Below, one piece after another: positions 33,089 through 41,320 of a stretch of DNA of 64,000 nt. The stretch spans positions 186,001-250,000 of the forward strand of contig JADLAX010000065.1 of NCBI GenBank assembly GCA_020848035.1, read 5' to 3'. The DNA is from Anaerolineae bacterium. Lineage in GTDB: Bacteria; Chloroflexota; Anaerolineae; Promineifilales; Promineifilaceae. The position numbers were made by a program, and so were the translations under genes. How positions within the stretch are numbered: position 1 is the first letter of the stretch; each line of letters starts with the position of its first letter. The notes beneath the pieces are model-generated. The model did not search any database. It was not told the origin of the DNA and worked only from the letters and a program-made list of their open reading frames with translations.

Positions 33089-33703
33089 TCAGCCCGGCCG
33101 CTTCTTGAAGAGGAAATATCTCTCTGCCTCAACATACGCATAGCCAGAGGACGACTGCTGCAAATACCGTTTGGTCGGGCTGTATTGTGAGGGTGTTAGC
33201 CACTTCGCCGCGTCACCTTCAGCCAGAGAGTATGCTTTTTTGTGGTACCGGATCACTGCGTTGAGGACCAGGGCGGGGTCGGCAGCGGCCGTTTGCGCTT
33301 CGTCCTGAAAGTTATTGGTGACCAGCAGGCCGCCATTTTTTAGATATTTCTGGCAGGTCGGCACCACGTTGGGCGCAAAAAGCGCCAGCAGCAGGTCAAA
33401 CTGGCCTTCCGGCAGGGGCAGGGGAGCCGCATAATCCTGGGCGATAAAACGAATGTAGGCCGAGCGTTGGTACGTTTTTTTGTGGTTGATGGTGGTGAGA
33501 ACGGCCGTTTCATCGGCAAAAAAGGCGGCAGCGGCGGCGCTGGAATCGACGTAAACCACGTGCGGAAAGTAAAAGGAGGGGGTGATGTGCACCGAACTGC
33601 CCGGATACAAAACCTCGGTACAGCCAAACTGCTGCCGGATGAGCTTAAAAAGACCTGCCCGTTCAAACTGGAGATCGACATACTGCGTTTTGTAAAGTGA
33701 CAT
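33089..33703 (-). CDS. putative class I methyltransferase-fold protein
   Basis: 204 residues. HVVYVDSSAAAAAFFAD, GQFDLLLALFAPNVVPTCQK and YLKNGGLLVTNNFQDEAQ recall strands 2, 4 and 5 of a Rossmann methyltransferase, but the glycine-rich SAM loop (TEVLYPGSSVHITPS) is degenerate. The tail YVEAERYFLFKKRPG is a conserved-looking end. A conserved hypothetical with a methyltransferase-like fold is the safest reading. Confidence 0.7.
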   Translation of the reverse strand: MSLYKTQYVDLQFERAGLFKLIRQQFGCTEVLYPGSSVHITPSFYFPHVVYVDSSAAAAAFFADETAVLTTINHKKTYQRSAYIRFIAQDYAAPLPLPEGQFDLLLALFAPNVVPTCQKYLKNGGLLVTNNFQDEAQTAAADPALVLNAVIRYHKKAYSLAEGDAAKWLTPSQYSPTKRYLQQSSSGYAYVEAERYFLFKKRPG

Positions 33704-33756
33704 GGCGGTATTTTACCGCAGTTAGAGAGGAACGGCCGTTCCCCTCTCTAAATCTC

Positions 33757-33784
33757 TTGACAATTACCCATACGGTTATACACT
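33757..33784 (+). promoter_or_regulatory. putative promoter for the flavoenzyme gene
   Basis: A consensus TTGACA (33757-33762) and TACACT (33779-33784) are separated by 16 bases. The start would be about 75 bases before the GTG at 33867. Confidence 0.5.
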
Positions 33785-33866
33785 TCCCCATCCTTTTTTA
33801 ACAATTCGCAGGAAAACTGTTTGCCCTAAGAGAAACCAGATAAACAATCATTGTGGAGATGAAACA

Positions 33867-35048
33867 GTGCAGGAACCGGTTAGGAAACGTTCGTTTCAAT
33901 ACCTGGTGTTAGGTTTAGGGGGGATTGGCAGCGCCGCAGCTTACTGGTTGGCGCGGCAGGCAGGGGCAGATGTCTTGGGGTTAGAGCAGTTTCCCCTGGG
34001 TCACGTGCGCGGCGGCTCACAGGACCATTCCCGCATCATTCGCCTTTCGTACCACAACACAACTTATGTCAAACTGGCGCAAGCGGCTTATGGGGCGTGG
34101 ACGGCCGTTGAAGCCGACGCCAATGAGCAGCTGGTTTACAAAACTGGCGGCCTCGATCTGTCCCCCGCTGGGTCACGCCTGCCCCTCACCGATTACACCA
34201 CCAGCCTCACCGCCCTCAACATTCCCTACGAGCTGCTCGACGCCGCCGAAATGATGCACCGCTGGCCGCAGTGGCGTCTGCCCGATCACGTAACGGGCCT
34301 CTACCAAAGCGAAAGCGGCCTGGTGGCCGCCGCCAAAAGCAACGCCGCCCACCAACGGCTGGCCCGCGCTTATGGCGCAACCTTGCGCGACAACGCCCCC
34401 GTCACCGCCATCTACCCGGCGGGCAACGAAATTACCGTCGTGGCGGGTGGGGAAATCTACACCTGCGAGAAGCTGGTTATTGCCAGCGGCGCGTGGACCA
34501 ATCACTTGCTGATCTATTTTGGCACCAAAATTAACCTCACCGTCACACAAGAGCAGGTGACCTACTACGCCTCGCCCCATCCGGCCGATTTTGCCCCAGA
34601 GCGTTTCCCCATCTGGATATGGCTGGATGAGCCCTGTTTTTATGGCTTTCCCGCCTTTGGCGAAGCAGGGCCAAAGATTGCTCAGGACGTGGGCGGGCGG
34701 GAAACTACGGCCGAATCGCGCACCTTTGAGATTGACCCCGCCGCCTTCCAGCGCACCGACACGTTCCTCCGCCAGCACCTGCCCACCGCCCACGGCCCCA
34801 TCATCACCGCCAAAACTTGCCTCTACACCATGCCGCCCGACCGGGACTTTGTCCTGGACACGCTGCCCATTTATCCCAACGTCGCCGTTGCCGTTGGCGC
34901 GGGGCACGCCTTCAAATTTGCCTCGCTGCTGGGCAAAATTCTCAGCCAGCTGGCCCTAACCGGGCAGTCCGAACACGATTTGAGCCTGTTCCAATTCAGT
35001 CGCCCCATTCTTTTTGCCGAAAATCCGGTGAAAGAATTTATGGTGTAA
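33867..35048 (+). CDS. sarcosine oxidase / N-methyl-amino-acid oxidase-like flavoprotein
   Basis: 393 residues from a GTG with GGAGATG upstream. The N-terminal FAD-binding fold is YLVLGLGGIGSAAAYWLARQ; the family motif GSQDHSRIIRLSYHN follows. Cys318 in AKTCLYTMPPDRDFVLD is at the place of the Cys that binds FAD covalently in monomeric sarcosine oxidase, and GAGHAFKFASLLGKIL closes the fold. It should oxidise an N-methylated or cyclic amino acid, releasing peroxide. It stands just upstream of a complete peptide-type ABC importer, so substrate import and oxidation may be linked. Confidence 0.9.
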   Translation: MQEPVRKRSFQYLVLGLGGIGSAAAYWLARQAGADVLGLEQFPLGHVRGGSQDHSRIIRLSYHNTTYVKLAQAAYGAWTAVEADANEQLVYKTGGLDLSPAGSRLPLTDYTTSLTALNIPYELLDAAEMMHRWPQWRLPDHVTGLYQSESGLVAAAKSNAAHQRLARAYGATLRDNAPVTAIYPAGNEITVVAGGEIYTCEKLVIASGAWTNHLLIYFGTKINLTVTQEQVTYYASPHPADFAPERFPIWIWLDEPCFYGFPAFGEAGPKIAQDVGGRETTAESRTFEIDPAAFQRTDTFLRQHLPTAHGPIITAKTCLYTMPPDRDFVLDTLPIYPNVAVAVGAGHAFKFASLLGKILSQLALTGQSEHDLSLFQFSRPILFAENPVKEFMV

Positions 35049-35050
35049 GT

Positions 35051-35099
35051 GGCCGACTCCAGTCGGCAAAGTGTGGGCCAATTTTTAAAATTGGCCCAC
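35051..35099. repeat. two hairpins between the oxidase and the ABC importer
   Basis: GCCGACTCCAGTCGGC is followed by GTGGGCCAATTT facing AAATTGGCCCAC (35073-35099). There is no T-run. It may reduce but not block read-through. Confidence 0.65.
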
Positions 35100-35127
35100 G
35101 CTCACAAAAGATCGAAGGAGAAGAAAG

Positions 35128-36840
35128 ATGAAGAAGCAAACTGTATTGAAGTTGTGGTTGTTTTTGCTGCTTGCTGTTTTGCTGGCAGCCTGCGGTGGCA
35201 GCGAAACAGATTCCGCCGACGCAGAAGCCACTGTGCCATCTGGCGGCAGCACCGATGCGGCCACAACCGATGAAGGACCGGTGGTGCTGCGTGTGGGTTG
35301 GGCCGGCAGTCCCGACACGCTGAATCCGGGGACGGCCGTTCTCACCGAAGCGTACACCATCTTTGAAATGGTCTATGACTCCATGTACCAGCTGGAGCTG
35401 GATGGCACCTACAGCCTGGAGCTGGCCGACAGCGTCGACATCTCCGAGGATGGCCTGGTGTACACCTTCCACATCCGCGACGGCATTACCTTCCACGATG
35501 GTGAAGCGCTCACCGCCGAAGATGTGGCCTTCTCGTACAACCTGTACGCCAGCCAGGAAGATTTCCCCTTCCTGCCCGTCTACACTGAGTTTTTTGCCTC
35601 GGTTGAGGCCGACGACAGCAACAACGTCATTATCACCCTCACCGATGCTATCCCCAACATCGAAAGCCAGCTGATCTACCTTTACGTCTTGCCAGAACAT
35701 ATCTGGGGGGCGCTGGAAGGTACGGCCGTTCCCGAGTTCGAGAACGAAGCGATGATCGGCTCTGGTCCATTTAAGATGGTGGAATATGCCCAAAATGAAT
35801 TTGTTCGCCTGGAAGGGGTGAAGGATCATTATCTGCAAGGCCCCATCATCGACGAAGCAGTGTTCCAGACCTTTGAAAACCAGGACGCCCTGGTACAGGC
35901 GCTGCGCACCGGCCAGGTAGACATGATTACGGAAATGCCCAATACGGCCGTTGTCTCCCTGCGCAACGAAGAAAATATCGAACTGGTCACCGGCCCGCCG
36001 CTCTCCCCCAGCGTCACCGACATCATCTTCAACCAGACCGCCCCGGAAAACTGTCCCCCCGGTGACGGCCTCTGCACCGGCCATCCCGCCCTGCAAGACC
36101 GCACCGTGCGCCTGGCCCTGGCCCACGCCACCGACAAGCAGCAAATCATCGACGTGGTCCTGCTCGGCCTCGGCTCGCCTGGCCTTACCCTCATCCCCGA
36201 CAGCCTGGGCGTCTTCTACAACGACTCCCTCAACGATTACGAATACGATGTGGCCCTGGCCAACCAGATTCTCGATGACGCCGGTTACCTGGACAGCGAC
36301 GGCGACGGCATTCGCGAAATGCCCGACGGCAGCAGCCCGCTCAACCTGCGCATGAACTGGCCCAGCGACAGCACCGAAGCACCCCGCATGGCCGAACTGC
36401 TCGCCAGCATGTGGGCCGAAGTCGGCGTAGGCACCGAACTGCAAGCCCTGGACCCCGATGCCCTCACCTCCATCTGCTGCCCCGCCTTCGACTTCGACGT
36501 CATCCTGTGGGGCTGGGGCTCGGACCCCGACCCGAACTTCCTGCTCAGCGTTATGCTGACCGAGGAAATCCCCACCGGGAACAGCGAATCCGGCTACGCC
36601 AACCCCACCTACGACGAGCTGTATTTGCAGCAAGCGGTCGAGCTGGATCAGCAGCAGCGCATTGATCTCATCTGGGAAATGCAGCGCATCGTCCATGAAG
36701 ATGTTGTCTACATCATTCCCTTCTACTCCCAATCGGTGCAGGCCTACCGCACCGACCGCTTCACCGGCTGGCAAACTGACTCCGGTAAAGTGGCCCTGGA
36801 AGATACCAGCTCCTTGCTGGTAATCGAACCAGTTCGATAA
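35128..36840 (+). CDS. ABC importer substrate-binding lipoprotein (SBP_bac_5 family)
   Basis: 570 residues; GAAGGAG precedes the ATG. The lipobox LLAAC (Cys22) anchors it outside the membrane. The mature protein has the family-5 (oligopeptide/dipeptide) pattern: LRVGWAGSPDTLNPGTAV, VYTFHIRDGITFHDGEALTA, DVAFSYNL, GSGPFKMVEYAQNEFVRLE and ALAHATDKQQIIDVV. It should capture a peptide or similar solute for the downstream permeases. The ligand is unknown; the oxidase upstream hints at N-methylated or modified amino-acid compounds. Confidence 0.93.
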   Translation: MKKQTVLKLWLFLLLAVLLAACGGSETDSADAEATVPSGGSTDAATTDEGPVVLRVGWAGSPDTLNPGTAVLTEAYTIFEMVYDSMYQLELDGTYSLELADSVDISEDGLVYTFHIRDGITFHDGEALTAEDVAFSYNLYASQEDFPFLPVYTEFFASVEADDSNNVIITLTDAIPNIESQLIYLYVLPEHIWGALEGTAVPEFENEAMIGSGPFKMVEYAQNEFVRLEGVKDHYLQGPIIDEAVFQTFENQDALVQALRTGQVDMITEMPNTAVVSLRNEENIELVTGPPLSPSVTDIIFNQTAPENCPPGDGLCTGHPALQDRTVRLALAHATDKQQIIDVVLLGLGSPGLTLIPDSLGVFYNDSLNDYEYDVALANQILDDAGYLDSDGDGIREMPDGSSPLNLRMNWPSDSTEAPRMAELLASMWAEVGVGTELQALDPDALTSICCPAFDFDVILWGWGSDPDPNFLLSVMLTEEIPTGNSESGYANPTYDELYLQQAVELDQQQRIDLIWEMQRIVHEDVVYIIPFYSQSVQAYRTDRFTGWQTDSGKVALEDTSSLLVIEPVR

Positions 36841-36841
36841 C

Positions 36842-36899
36842 TGGAGATTAGAGATTGGAGATTGAAGCCCTCAATCTCCAATCTCCAATCGCCACTCTC
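36842..36899. repeat. GGAGATT direct/inverted repeat
   Basis: GGAGATTAGAGATTGGAGAT on the left faces AATCTCCAATCTCCAATC on the right. It is the same unit family as 11412-11466 and sits between the binding protein and the first permease. Confidence 0.75.
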
Positions 36900-36911
36900 C
36901 TCAGCAATCGC

Positions 36912-37943
36912 ATGAAACAATCGCGCTACCTCCTCAAAAAAATCGGCTGGGCGCTGCTGACGGTGCTCATTGTTATCCTGCTGAACTTTTTTCTCTTCCG
37001 CATTTTGCCGGGTGATCCGGCGCGGGCGGGCATCCGTGATCCGCGCCTGACGCAAGATGCCGTAGCCGCCATCCGCGAGCGGTTTGGCCTGGACAAACCC
37101 GTCATCAACTGCTTTGAATCGCTCAACCCGGTGGAATTTGGCAGCTGTGGCGTCAATCCGCTGGATACGCAGCTGTTCATCTACGTGGGCAATTTGCTCA
37201 GCGGTGAATTAGGCATTAGCTATCACACCAACCGCCCGGTCATCGACATGCTCAAGGAGCAGCTGTGGAATACCGTGCTGCTGATTGGCGCCGGGCAGAT
37301 TTTGGCCATTTTCCTGGGCATGGGGCTGGGCATTCTGGCGGCCTGGCGCGCCCGCACCACCATCGATTTTAGTGCCCTGCTGGCCAGCCTCACCTTTTGG
37401 AGCCTGCCCACCTTTTGGCTGGGCATCATTTTGCTCTTTTGGGGCAGCAGCCAGTTTGGCCTGCCGACTGGCGGCAAGCTCACCCCGGCGGGCAATTTTG
37501 CCAACATCTGGGAAGAATGGGCCGATGTGGGCTGGCATTTGCTGCTGCCCACGCTGACCTACACCATCGTCTTTCTGGGCGAGTACATGCTCATCATGCG
37601 CAGTACCTTGCTGGACGTGCTGAGCGAAGATTACATCCTCACCGCCAAGGCCAAGGGGCTGCGCACGGCCCAAATTCTGAAGGACCACGCCCTGCAAAAC
37701 GCGATGCTGCCGATGGTAACCATCATCGCCCTGAACCTGGGCTTTACCGTCGCCGGGGCGATCCAGATTGAGACGGTGTTTTCCTGGCCAGGGTTGGGTG
37801 GCGCGATTTTTGAGGCGGTGGAGCGCAAGGATTACCCGATGTTGCAAGGGGCGTTTTTGCTCATTGCCGTCAGCGTCATTTTTGCCAATCTGGTGGCCGA
37901 TTTGCTGTATTCGTACCTGGATCCTCGGGTGCAGGCAGGGTAA
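36912..37943 (+). CDS. ABC importer permease (DppB/OppB type)
   Basis: 343 residues from the ATG at 36912; the longer frame from 36855 reads through the repeat. Six membrane segments. VLIVILLNFFLFRILPGDPA at the start is the DppB signature, and the loop DYILTAKAKGLRTAQILKDH is the EAA segment that contacts the ATPase. An insert after the first helix (INCFESLNPVEFGSCG) is longer than in many members. It ends 3 bases before the next permease. Confidence 0.93.
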   Translation: MKQSRYLLKKIGWALLTVLIVILLNFFLFRILPGDPARAGIRDPRLTQDAVAAIRERFGLDKPVINCFESLNPVEFGSCGVNPLDTQLFIYVGNLLSGELGISYHTNRPVIDMLKEQLWNTVLLIGAGQILAIFLGMGLGILAAWRARTTIDFSALLASLTFWSLPTFWLGIILLFWGSSQFGLPTGGKLTPAGNFANIWEEWADVGWHLLLPTLTYTIVFLGEYMLIMRSTLLDVLSEDYILTAKAKGLRTAQILKDHALQNAMLPMVTIIALNLGFTVAGAIQIETVFSWPGLGGAIFEAVERKDYPMLQGAFLLIAVSVIFANLVADLLYSYLDPRVQAG

Positions 37944-37946
37944 AAA

Positions 37947-38879
37947 ATGAGTGAAACAACTGTTGGGGCAACCTCGTTAAGCGGATTTTGGCGCAGTTTT
38001 CGGCGCAGCCGCATGGGGCTGGTGGGGCTGTTTATGTTGGTGACCGTCATCTTGATGGCCGTGTTTGCCCCGTACATCGCCCCCTACGATCCCAAAGAGG
38101 TGATTCGTGTCACCATCGACGACATTTATGCGCCGCCCAGCGCCGCGCACTGGCTGGGCACCGATGACGCCGGGCGGGATGTGCTGTCTAATTTCATTTA
38201 CGGTTCACGCGTGTCGCTGATTGTGGGCTTTTTTGCCTCGTTTATCTCCATTTTTATTGGCAGCGTGGTGGGCATTGTGGCCGGGTTTTACGGCGGTCGG
38301 GCCGAGAATGTGCTGATGCGCTTTACCGACATCATGCTGGTGATCCCCGACTTGCCGCTGGCGGTGGTGATTGTGGCCCTGACCAAACCCAGCCTGTGGA
38401 ACATCATTTTTGTCATTGGGGCGCTGGGCTGGACCGGATCGGCGCGGCTGGTGCGCTCGCAGACGCTGGCGGTGAAGCAGCGCAAGTTTGTGCTGCGGGC
38501 ACGTTCCATTGGCGCAGGTAATGTGCACATCATTCGTTACCACATCTTCCCTATGGTGCTGCCGCTCATTGTGGTGAACACCGTCCTGGTCATTTCCCTG
38601 GCGATTTTGAACGAGAGCACGCTGAGCTTTTTGGGCCTGTCTGACCCCACGGCGCTGAGCTGGGGGCAGATGCTCAACTTTGCCTTCACTCGCGGGGCAA
38701 TGAGCGCCCGCGCCTGGTGGGCGCTGGTGATGCCTGGCCTGGGCATTGTGTGGGCGGTGCTGGCCTGCACGCTGCTGGGCCAGGGGCTGGAGCAGGTGCT
38801 CAATCCCCGGCTGGAGACACACCATCTGGCGGTGGGGGCACAGATGGTGGCCCGTCCTGGCATGGAGGCACAGGTATGA
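37947..38879 (+). CDS. ABC importer permease (DppC/OppC type)
   Basis: 310 residues. The N-terminal RRSRMGLVGLFMLVTVILMA and the box SAAHWLGTDDAGRDVLSNFI are the DppC pattern. The coupling loop is KFVLRARSIGAGNVHIIRYH. SFLGLSDPTALSWGQML and the C-terminal GLGIVWAVLACTLLGQGLE complete the family end. The stop overlaps the next ATP-binding gene by 4 bases (ATGA), so the operon is tightly coupled. Confidence 0.94.
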   Translation: MSETTVGATSLSGFWRSFRRSRMGLVGLFMLVTVILMAVFAPYIAPYDPKEVIRVTIDDIYAPPSAAHWLGTDDAGRDVLSNFIYGSRVSLIVGFFASFISIFIGSVVGIVAGFYGGRAENVLMRFTDIMLVIPDLPLAVVIVALTKPSLWNIIFVIGALGWTGSARLVRSQTLAVKQRKFVLRARSIGAGNVHIIRYHIFPMVLPLIVVNTVLVISLAILNESTLSFLGLSDPTALSWGQMLNFAFTRGAMSARAWWALVMPGLGIVWAVLACTLLGQGLEQVLNPRLETHHLAVGAQMVARPGMEAQV

Positions 38880-39865
38880 GATCGCTGCGTCAAGCGCCGG
38901 TTTTGCTGGAGGTGCGCAACCTCAACACTGATTTTTTGACGCCTGGTGAGGCACCGGCCCATGCGTTGGCGGACATTAATTTTACGCTGCGCGAGGGTGA
39001 GGTGCTGGGCATTGTGGGGGAGAGCGGCTGTGGCAAGACAACGTTGATGTTGTCGTTGATGCGGTTGCTGCCGGCCAACGGCCGTATCACCTCGGGCCAG
39101 GTCAATTTTATGAACACCGACCTGCTCTCCCTCTCCGAGCGTGAAATGGGGGACGTGCGCTGGAAAAATGTGGCCATGATCTTCCAGGGCGCGATGAATG
39201 CCCTCAACCCGGTGCACACCGTAGGCCGCCAGATTGCCGAGGCGATCATCCAGCACAACTACATCACCGACCAAAAGCTGGTCACCGACCGGGTGGTAGA
39301 GCTGCTGGAGCTGGTGGGCATCGGCGCGGAACGTAAGGACCAATACCCGCATCAATATTCCGGCGGCATGCGCCAGCGGGCCATGATTGCCATGGCCCTG
39401 GCCTGCAATCCGCAGGTGGTGATTGCCGACGAACCCACCACGGCGCTGGATGTGATGATCCAGGCGCAAATTTTGGAGCTGCTGGCCAAGCTGCGCGACA
39501 AGCTGGGGTTGTCGATTTTGTTTGTGACGCACGATTTGGGCGTGGTGGCCGAGATGTGCGACACGGTGCTGGTGATGTACGGCGGCGTCACGGCCGAATA
39601 TGCCGACGTTGATACCATCTTCAACACGCCGCAGCATCCGTACACCCAGGAGCTGCTGCGCGCCTTCCCCGACCTGACGCGGCCTACGGAAAAGCTGGTG
39701 AGCATTCCCGGCTACCCGCCGCGATTGAACGCCCTGCCGCCCGGCTGCCGCTTTGCCCCGCGCTGCCCGCACGTGTTTGATCGCTGTCATGGGGAACGGC
39801 CGTTGCTGCATCCGCTGAACGGCCGTCATTTTGCCAGTTGCCACCTGGTTGAAAATGAAAAATAA
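38876..39865 (+). CDS. ABC importer ATP-binding protein (DppD/OppD type)
   Basis: 329 residues from the ATG at 38876. Walker A GESGCGKTT, Q loop FQGAMNALNP, signature YSGGMRQRAMIAMALAC, Walker B VVIADEPTTALD and H loop FVTHDLGVVA. The C-terminal GCRFAPRCPHVFDRCHGERP is the oligopeptide-type extension, whose cysteines bind an iron-sulfur cluster in some members. It pairs with the ATPase at 39968. Confidence 0.94.
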   Translation: MRSLRQAPVLLEVRNLNTDFLTPGEAPAHALADINFTLREGEVLGIVGESGCGKTTLMLSLMRLLPANGRITSGQVNFMNTDLLSLSEREMGDVRWKNVAMIFQGAMNALNPVHTVGRQIAEAIIQHNYITDQKLVTDRVVELLELVGIGAERKDQYPHQYSGGMRQRAMIAMALACNPQVVIADEPTTALDVMIQAQILELLAKLRDKLGLSILFVTHDLGVVAEMCDTVLVMYGGVTAEYADVDTIFNTPQHPYTQELLRAFPDLTRPTEKLVSIPGYPPRLNALPPGCRFAPRCPHVFDRCHGERPLLHPLNGRHFASCHLVENEK

Positions 39866-39866
39866 G

Positions 39867-39938
39867 GCGGAGTGAGCATCCTCAGATGCGAACGGCTGGC
39901 GCAAGACCCGTTCCGCATCTGAGGATGCTCCACTCCGC
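39867..39938. repeat. inverted repeat between the two ATPase genes
   Basis: GCATCCTCAGATGCG on the left and CGCATCTGAGGATGC on the right are perfect complements, extended by GCGGAGTG/CACTCCGC outside. About 20 bases lie between the inner arms. There is no T-run. Confidence 0.8.
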
Positions 39939-39967
39939 ACAAGTCAATAACTTCTTGTTTGAAAATT

Positions 39968-40951
39968 ATGAATGAACAACCGCCCATCATCGAAGTAAAA
40001 AATCTGCGCAAGCTGTTTCCGGTGCAAAAGACCACGCTGTGGGACAAGGAAGAGAAGTTTGTCCACGCCGTGGATGACGTGAGCTTTGTGCTGCATCCCG
40101 GCGAGGTGCTGGCCCTGGTGGGCGAAAGCGGCTGCGGCAAATCCACCCTGGCCCTGACGTTAATGAACCTGGAAACGCCCACCGAGGGGCAAATCTTTTT
40201 TGAGGGGAAGGACGTCACGCACCTGAGCGGTAAGGCGCTGCAAGCGATGCGGCGGCACATCCAGATGGTGTTTCAGGACCCGTACGAATCGCTGAACCCG
40301 ACGATGACCATTGGTGACATTGTGGCCGAGCCGCTGGTGGTGCACCGCCTGGCACCCAACCAGCAGGAACGGGATGCGCGGGTGGTGCAGGCGCTGGAGG
40401 ATGCCGGGCTGAAGCCCGCCAGCAACTTCATGCACCGTTATCCACACGAGCTGTCCGGCGGGCAGCGGCAGCGGGTGGTGATTGCCGGGGCGCTGGTGCT
40501 GGAGCCCAAGGTGCTGCTGGCCGACGAGCCGGTGTCGATGCTGGACGTCAGCATTCGCGCCGAGATTTTGAATTTGCTGGCGTCGCTGCGCGAGACGCGC
40601 GGCATCTCGGTGCTGTTTATCACCCATGATTTGGGCACGGTGGCTTACTTTGCCGACCGGATTGCGGTGATGTACCTGGGGCGCATTGTGGAGCAGGGGG
40701 AGACGCTGGCGGTGTTGGAACGGCCGTTACACCCCTACACCAAAGCGCTTCTTTCCGTCATGCCCGTGCCTAACCCTCGGCTGCGGCGCGAGCGCATCAT
40801 CTTGCAGGGCGAAACACCCAACCCGATTAACCTGCCCCGCGGCTGCCGCTTCCACCCGCGCTGTCCCGTGGCCCAGCCCCACTGCCAGGAAACCGACCCC
40901 GCCTGGCGCGAAATCGAGCCGCGCCACTTTGCTGCCTGCCTGGAGGTGTGA
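39968..40951 (+). CDS. ABC importer ATP-binding protein (DppF/OppF type)
   Basis: 327 residues from the ATG at 39968 (a TTG three codons earlier is in frame; no strong ribosome site in either case). Walker A GESGCGKST, the Q-loop segment FQDPYESLNPTMTI typical of DppF, signature LSGGQRQRVVIAGALVL, Walker B VLLADEPVSMLD and H loop FITHDLGTVAYF. The C-terminus has GCRFHPRCPVAQPHCQ. It completes a five-gene importer: binding protein, two permeases and two ATPases. Confidence 0.94.
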   Translation: MNEQPPIIEVKNLRKLFPVQKTTLWDKEEKFVHAVDDVSFVLHPGEVLALVGESGCGKSTLALTLMNLETPTEGQIFFEGKDVTHLSGKALQAMRRHIQMVFQDPYESLNPTMTIGDIVAEPLVVHRLAPNQQERDARVVQALEDAGLKPASNFMHRYPHELSGGQRQRVVIAGALVLEPKVLLADEPVSMLDVSIRAEILNLLASLRETRGISVLFITHDLGTVAYFADRIAVMYLGRIVEQGETLAVLERPLHPYTKALLSVMPVPNPRLRRERIILQGETPNPINLPRGCRFHPRCPVAQPHCQETDPAWREIEPRHFAACLEV

Positions 40952-40981
40952 GGCGACGGCCGTTTACTCCCCCAACATCCG

Positions 40982-41131
40982 TTACACCTCCGCTTGAGGT
41001 TGCTTCGTTTTTCCCTGCTCCCGTGCTCCCCGGATCGAGCCAATCAGTTTATTAAAAGCATCGGCAAATTGGGTGACGCCCTTGTTTTGCAGCTGCTCGG
41101 TGATGCGCTCCAGGATACACCAGCGAGGTAC
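40982..41131 (-). pseudogene. probable C-terminal remnant of transaldolase
   Basis: The frame reads WCILERITEQLQNKGVTQFA then DAFNKLIGSIRG, resembling the last helices of transaldolase (a leucine-rich helix, FAD/FADAF and LIxSI). The upstream part of the frame is repeat DNA with CTCTCCCT units, so the gene body is missing. Identification rests on about 30 residues. Confidence 0.4.
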
Positions 41132-41183
41132 GTTTGCGATATGAAGTTGCTGTTGTGATTTACGTTTTTTGATTAGGTAAACA

Positions 41184-41250
41184 CCCTCACCCCAGCCCTC
41201 TCCCTGGGAGGGAGAGGGAGCCAGATTCCCTCCCCCTGCCGGGGTTATGG
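41184..41250. repeat. CTCTCCCTGGGAGGGAGAG palindrome
   Basis: CCCTCTCCCTGGGAGGGAGA forms a compact hairpin followed by CCCTCCCCCTGCCGGGG. It is a common kind of intergenic bacterial repeat. The gap 40952-41320 otherwise holds only the transaldolase remnant. Confidence 0.65.
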
Positions 41251-41320
41251 TGGGGGTTGGACATACATTACCGATCAACTTTTTTAAACACGAACTGGAA
41301 CGATCGGGTAAAATTGCCTC

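Noticed and set aside
33725..33750. GAGAGGAACGGCCGTTCCCCTCTC as a terminator
   Set aside because: It has no T-run on either side and lies upstream of both flanking genes.
35038..36774. 578-codon open frame on the minus strand
   Set aside because: It is the antisense of the ABC binding-protein gene, which has a lipobox, a ribosome site and family motifs. The antisense protein has a Gly/Val/Gln/Ala-rich composition and no motif.
38537..39940. 467-codon open frame on the minus strand
   Set aside because: It overlaps the DppC and DppD genes on the other strand, is His/Arg/Gln-rich and shows no domain.
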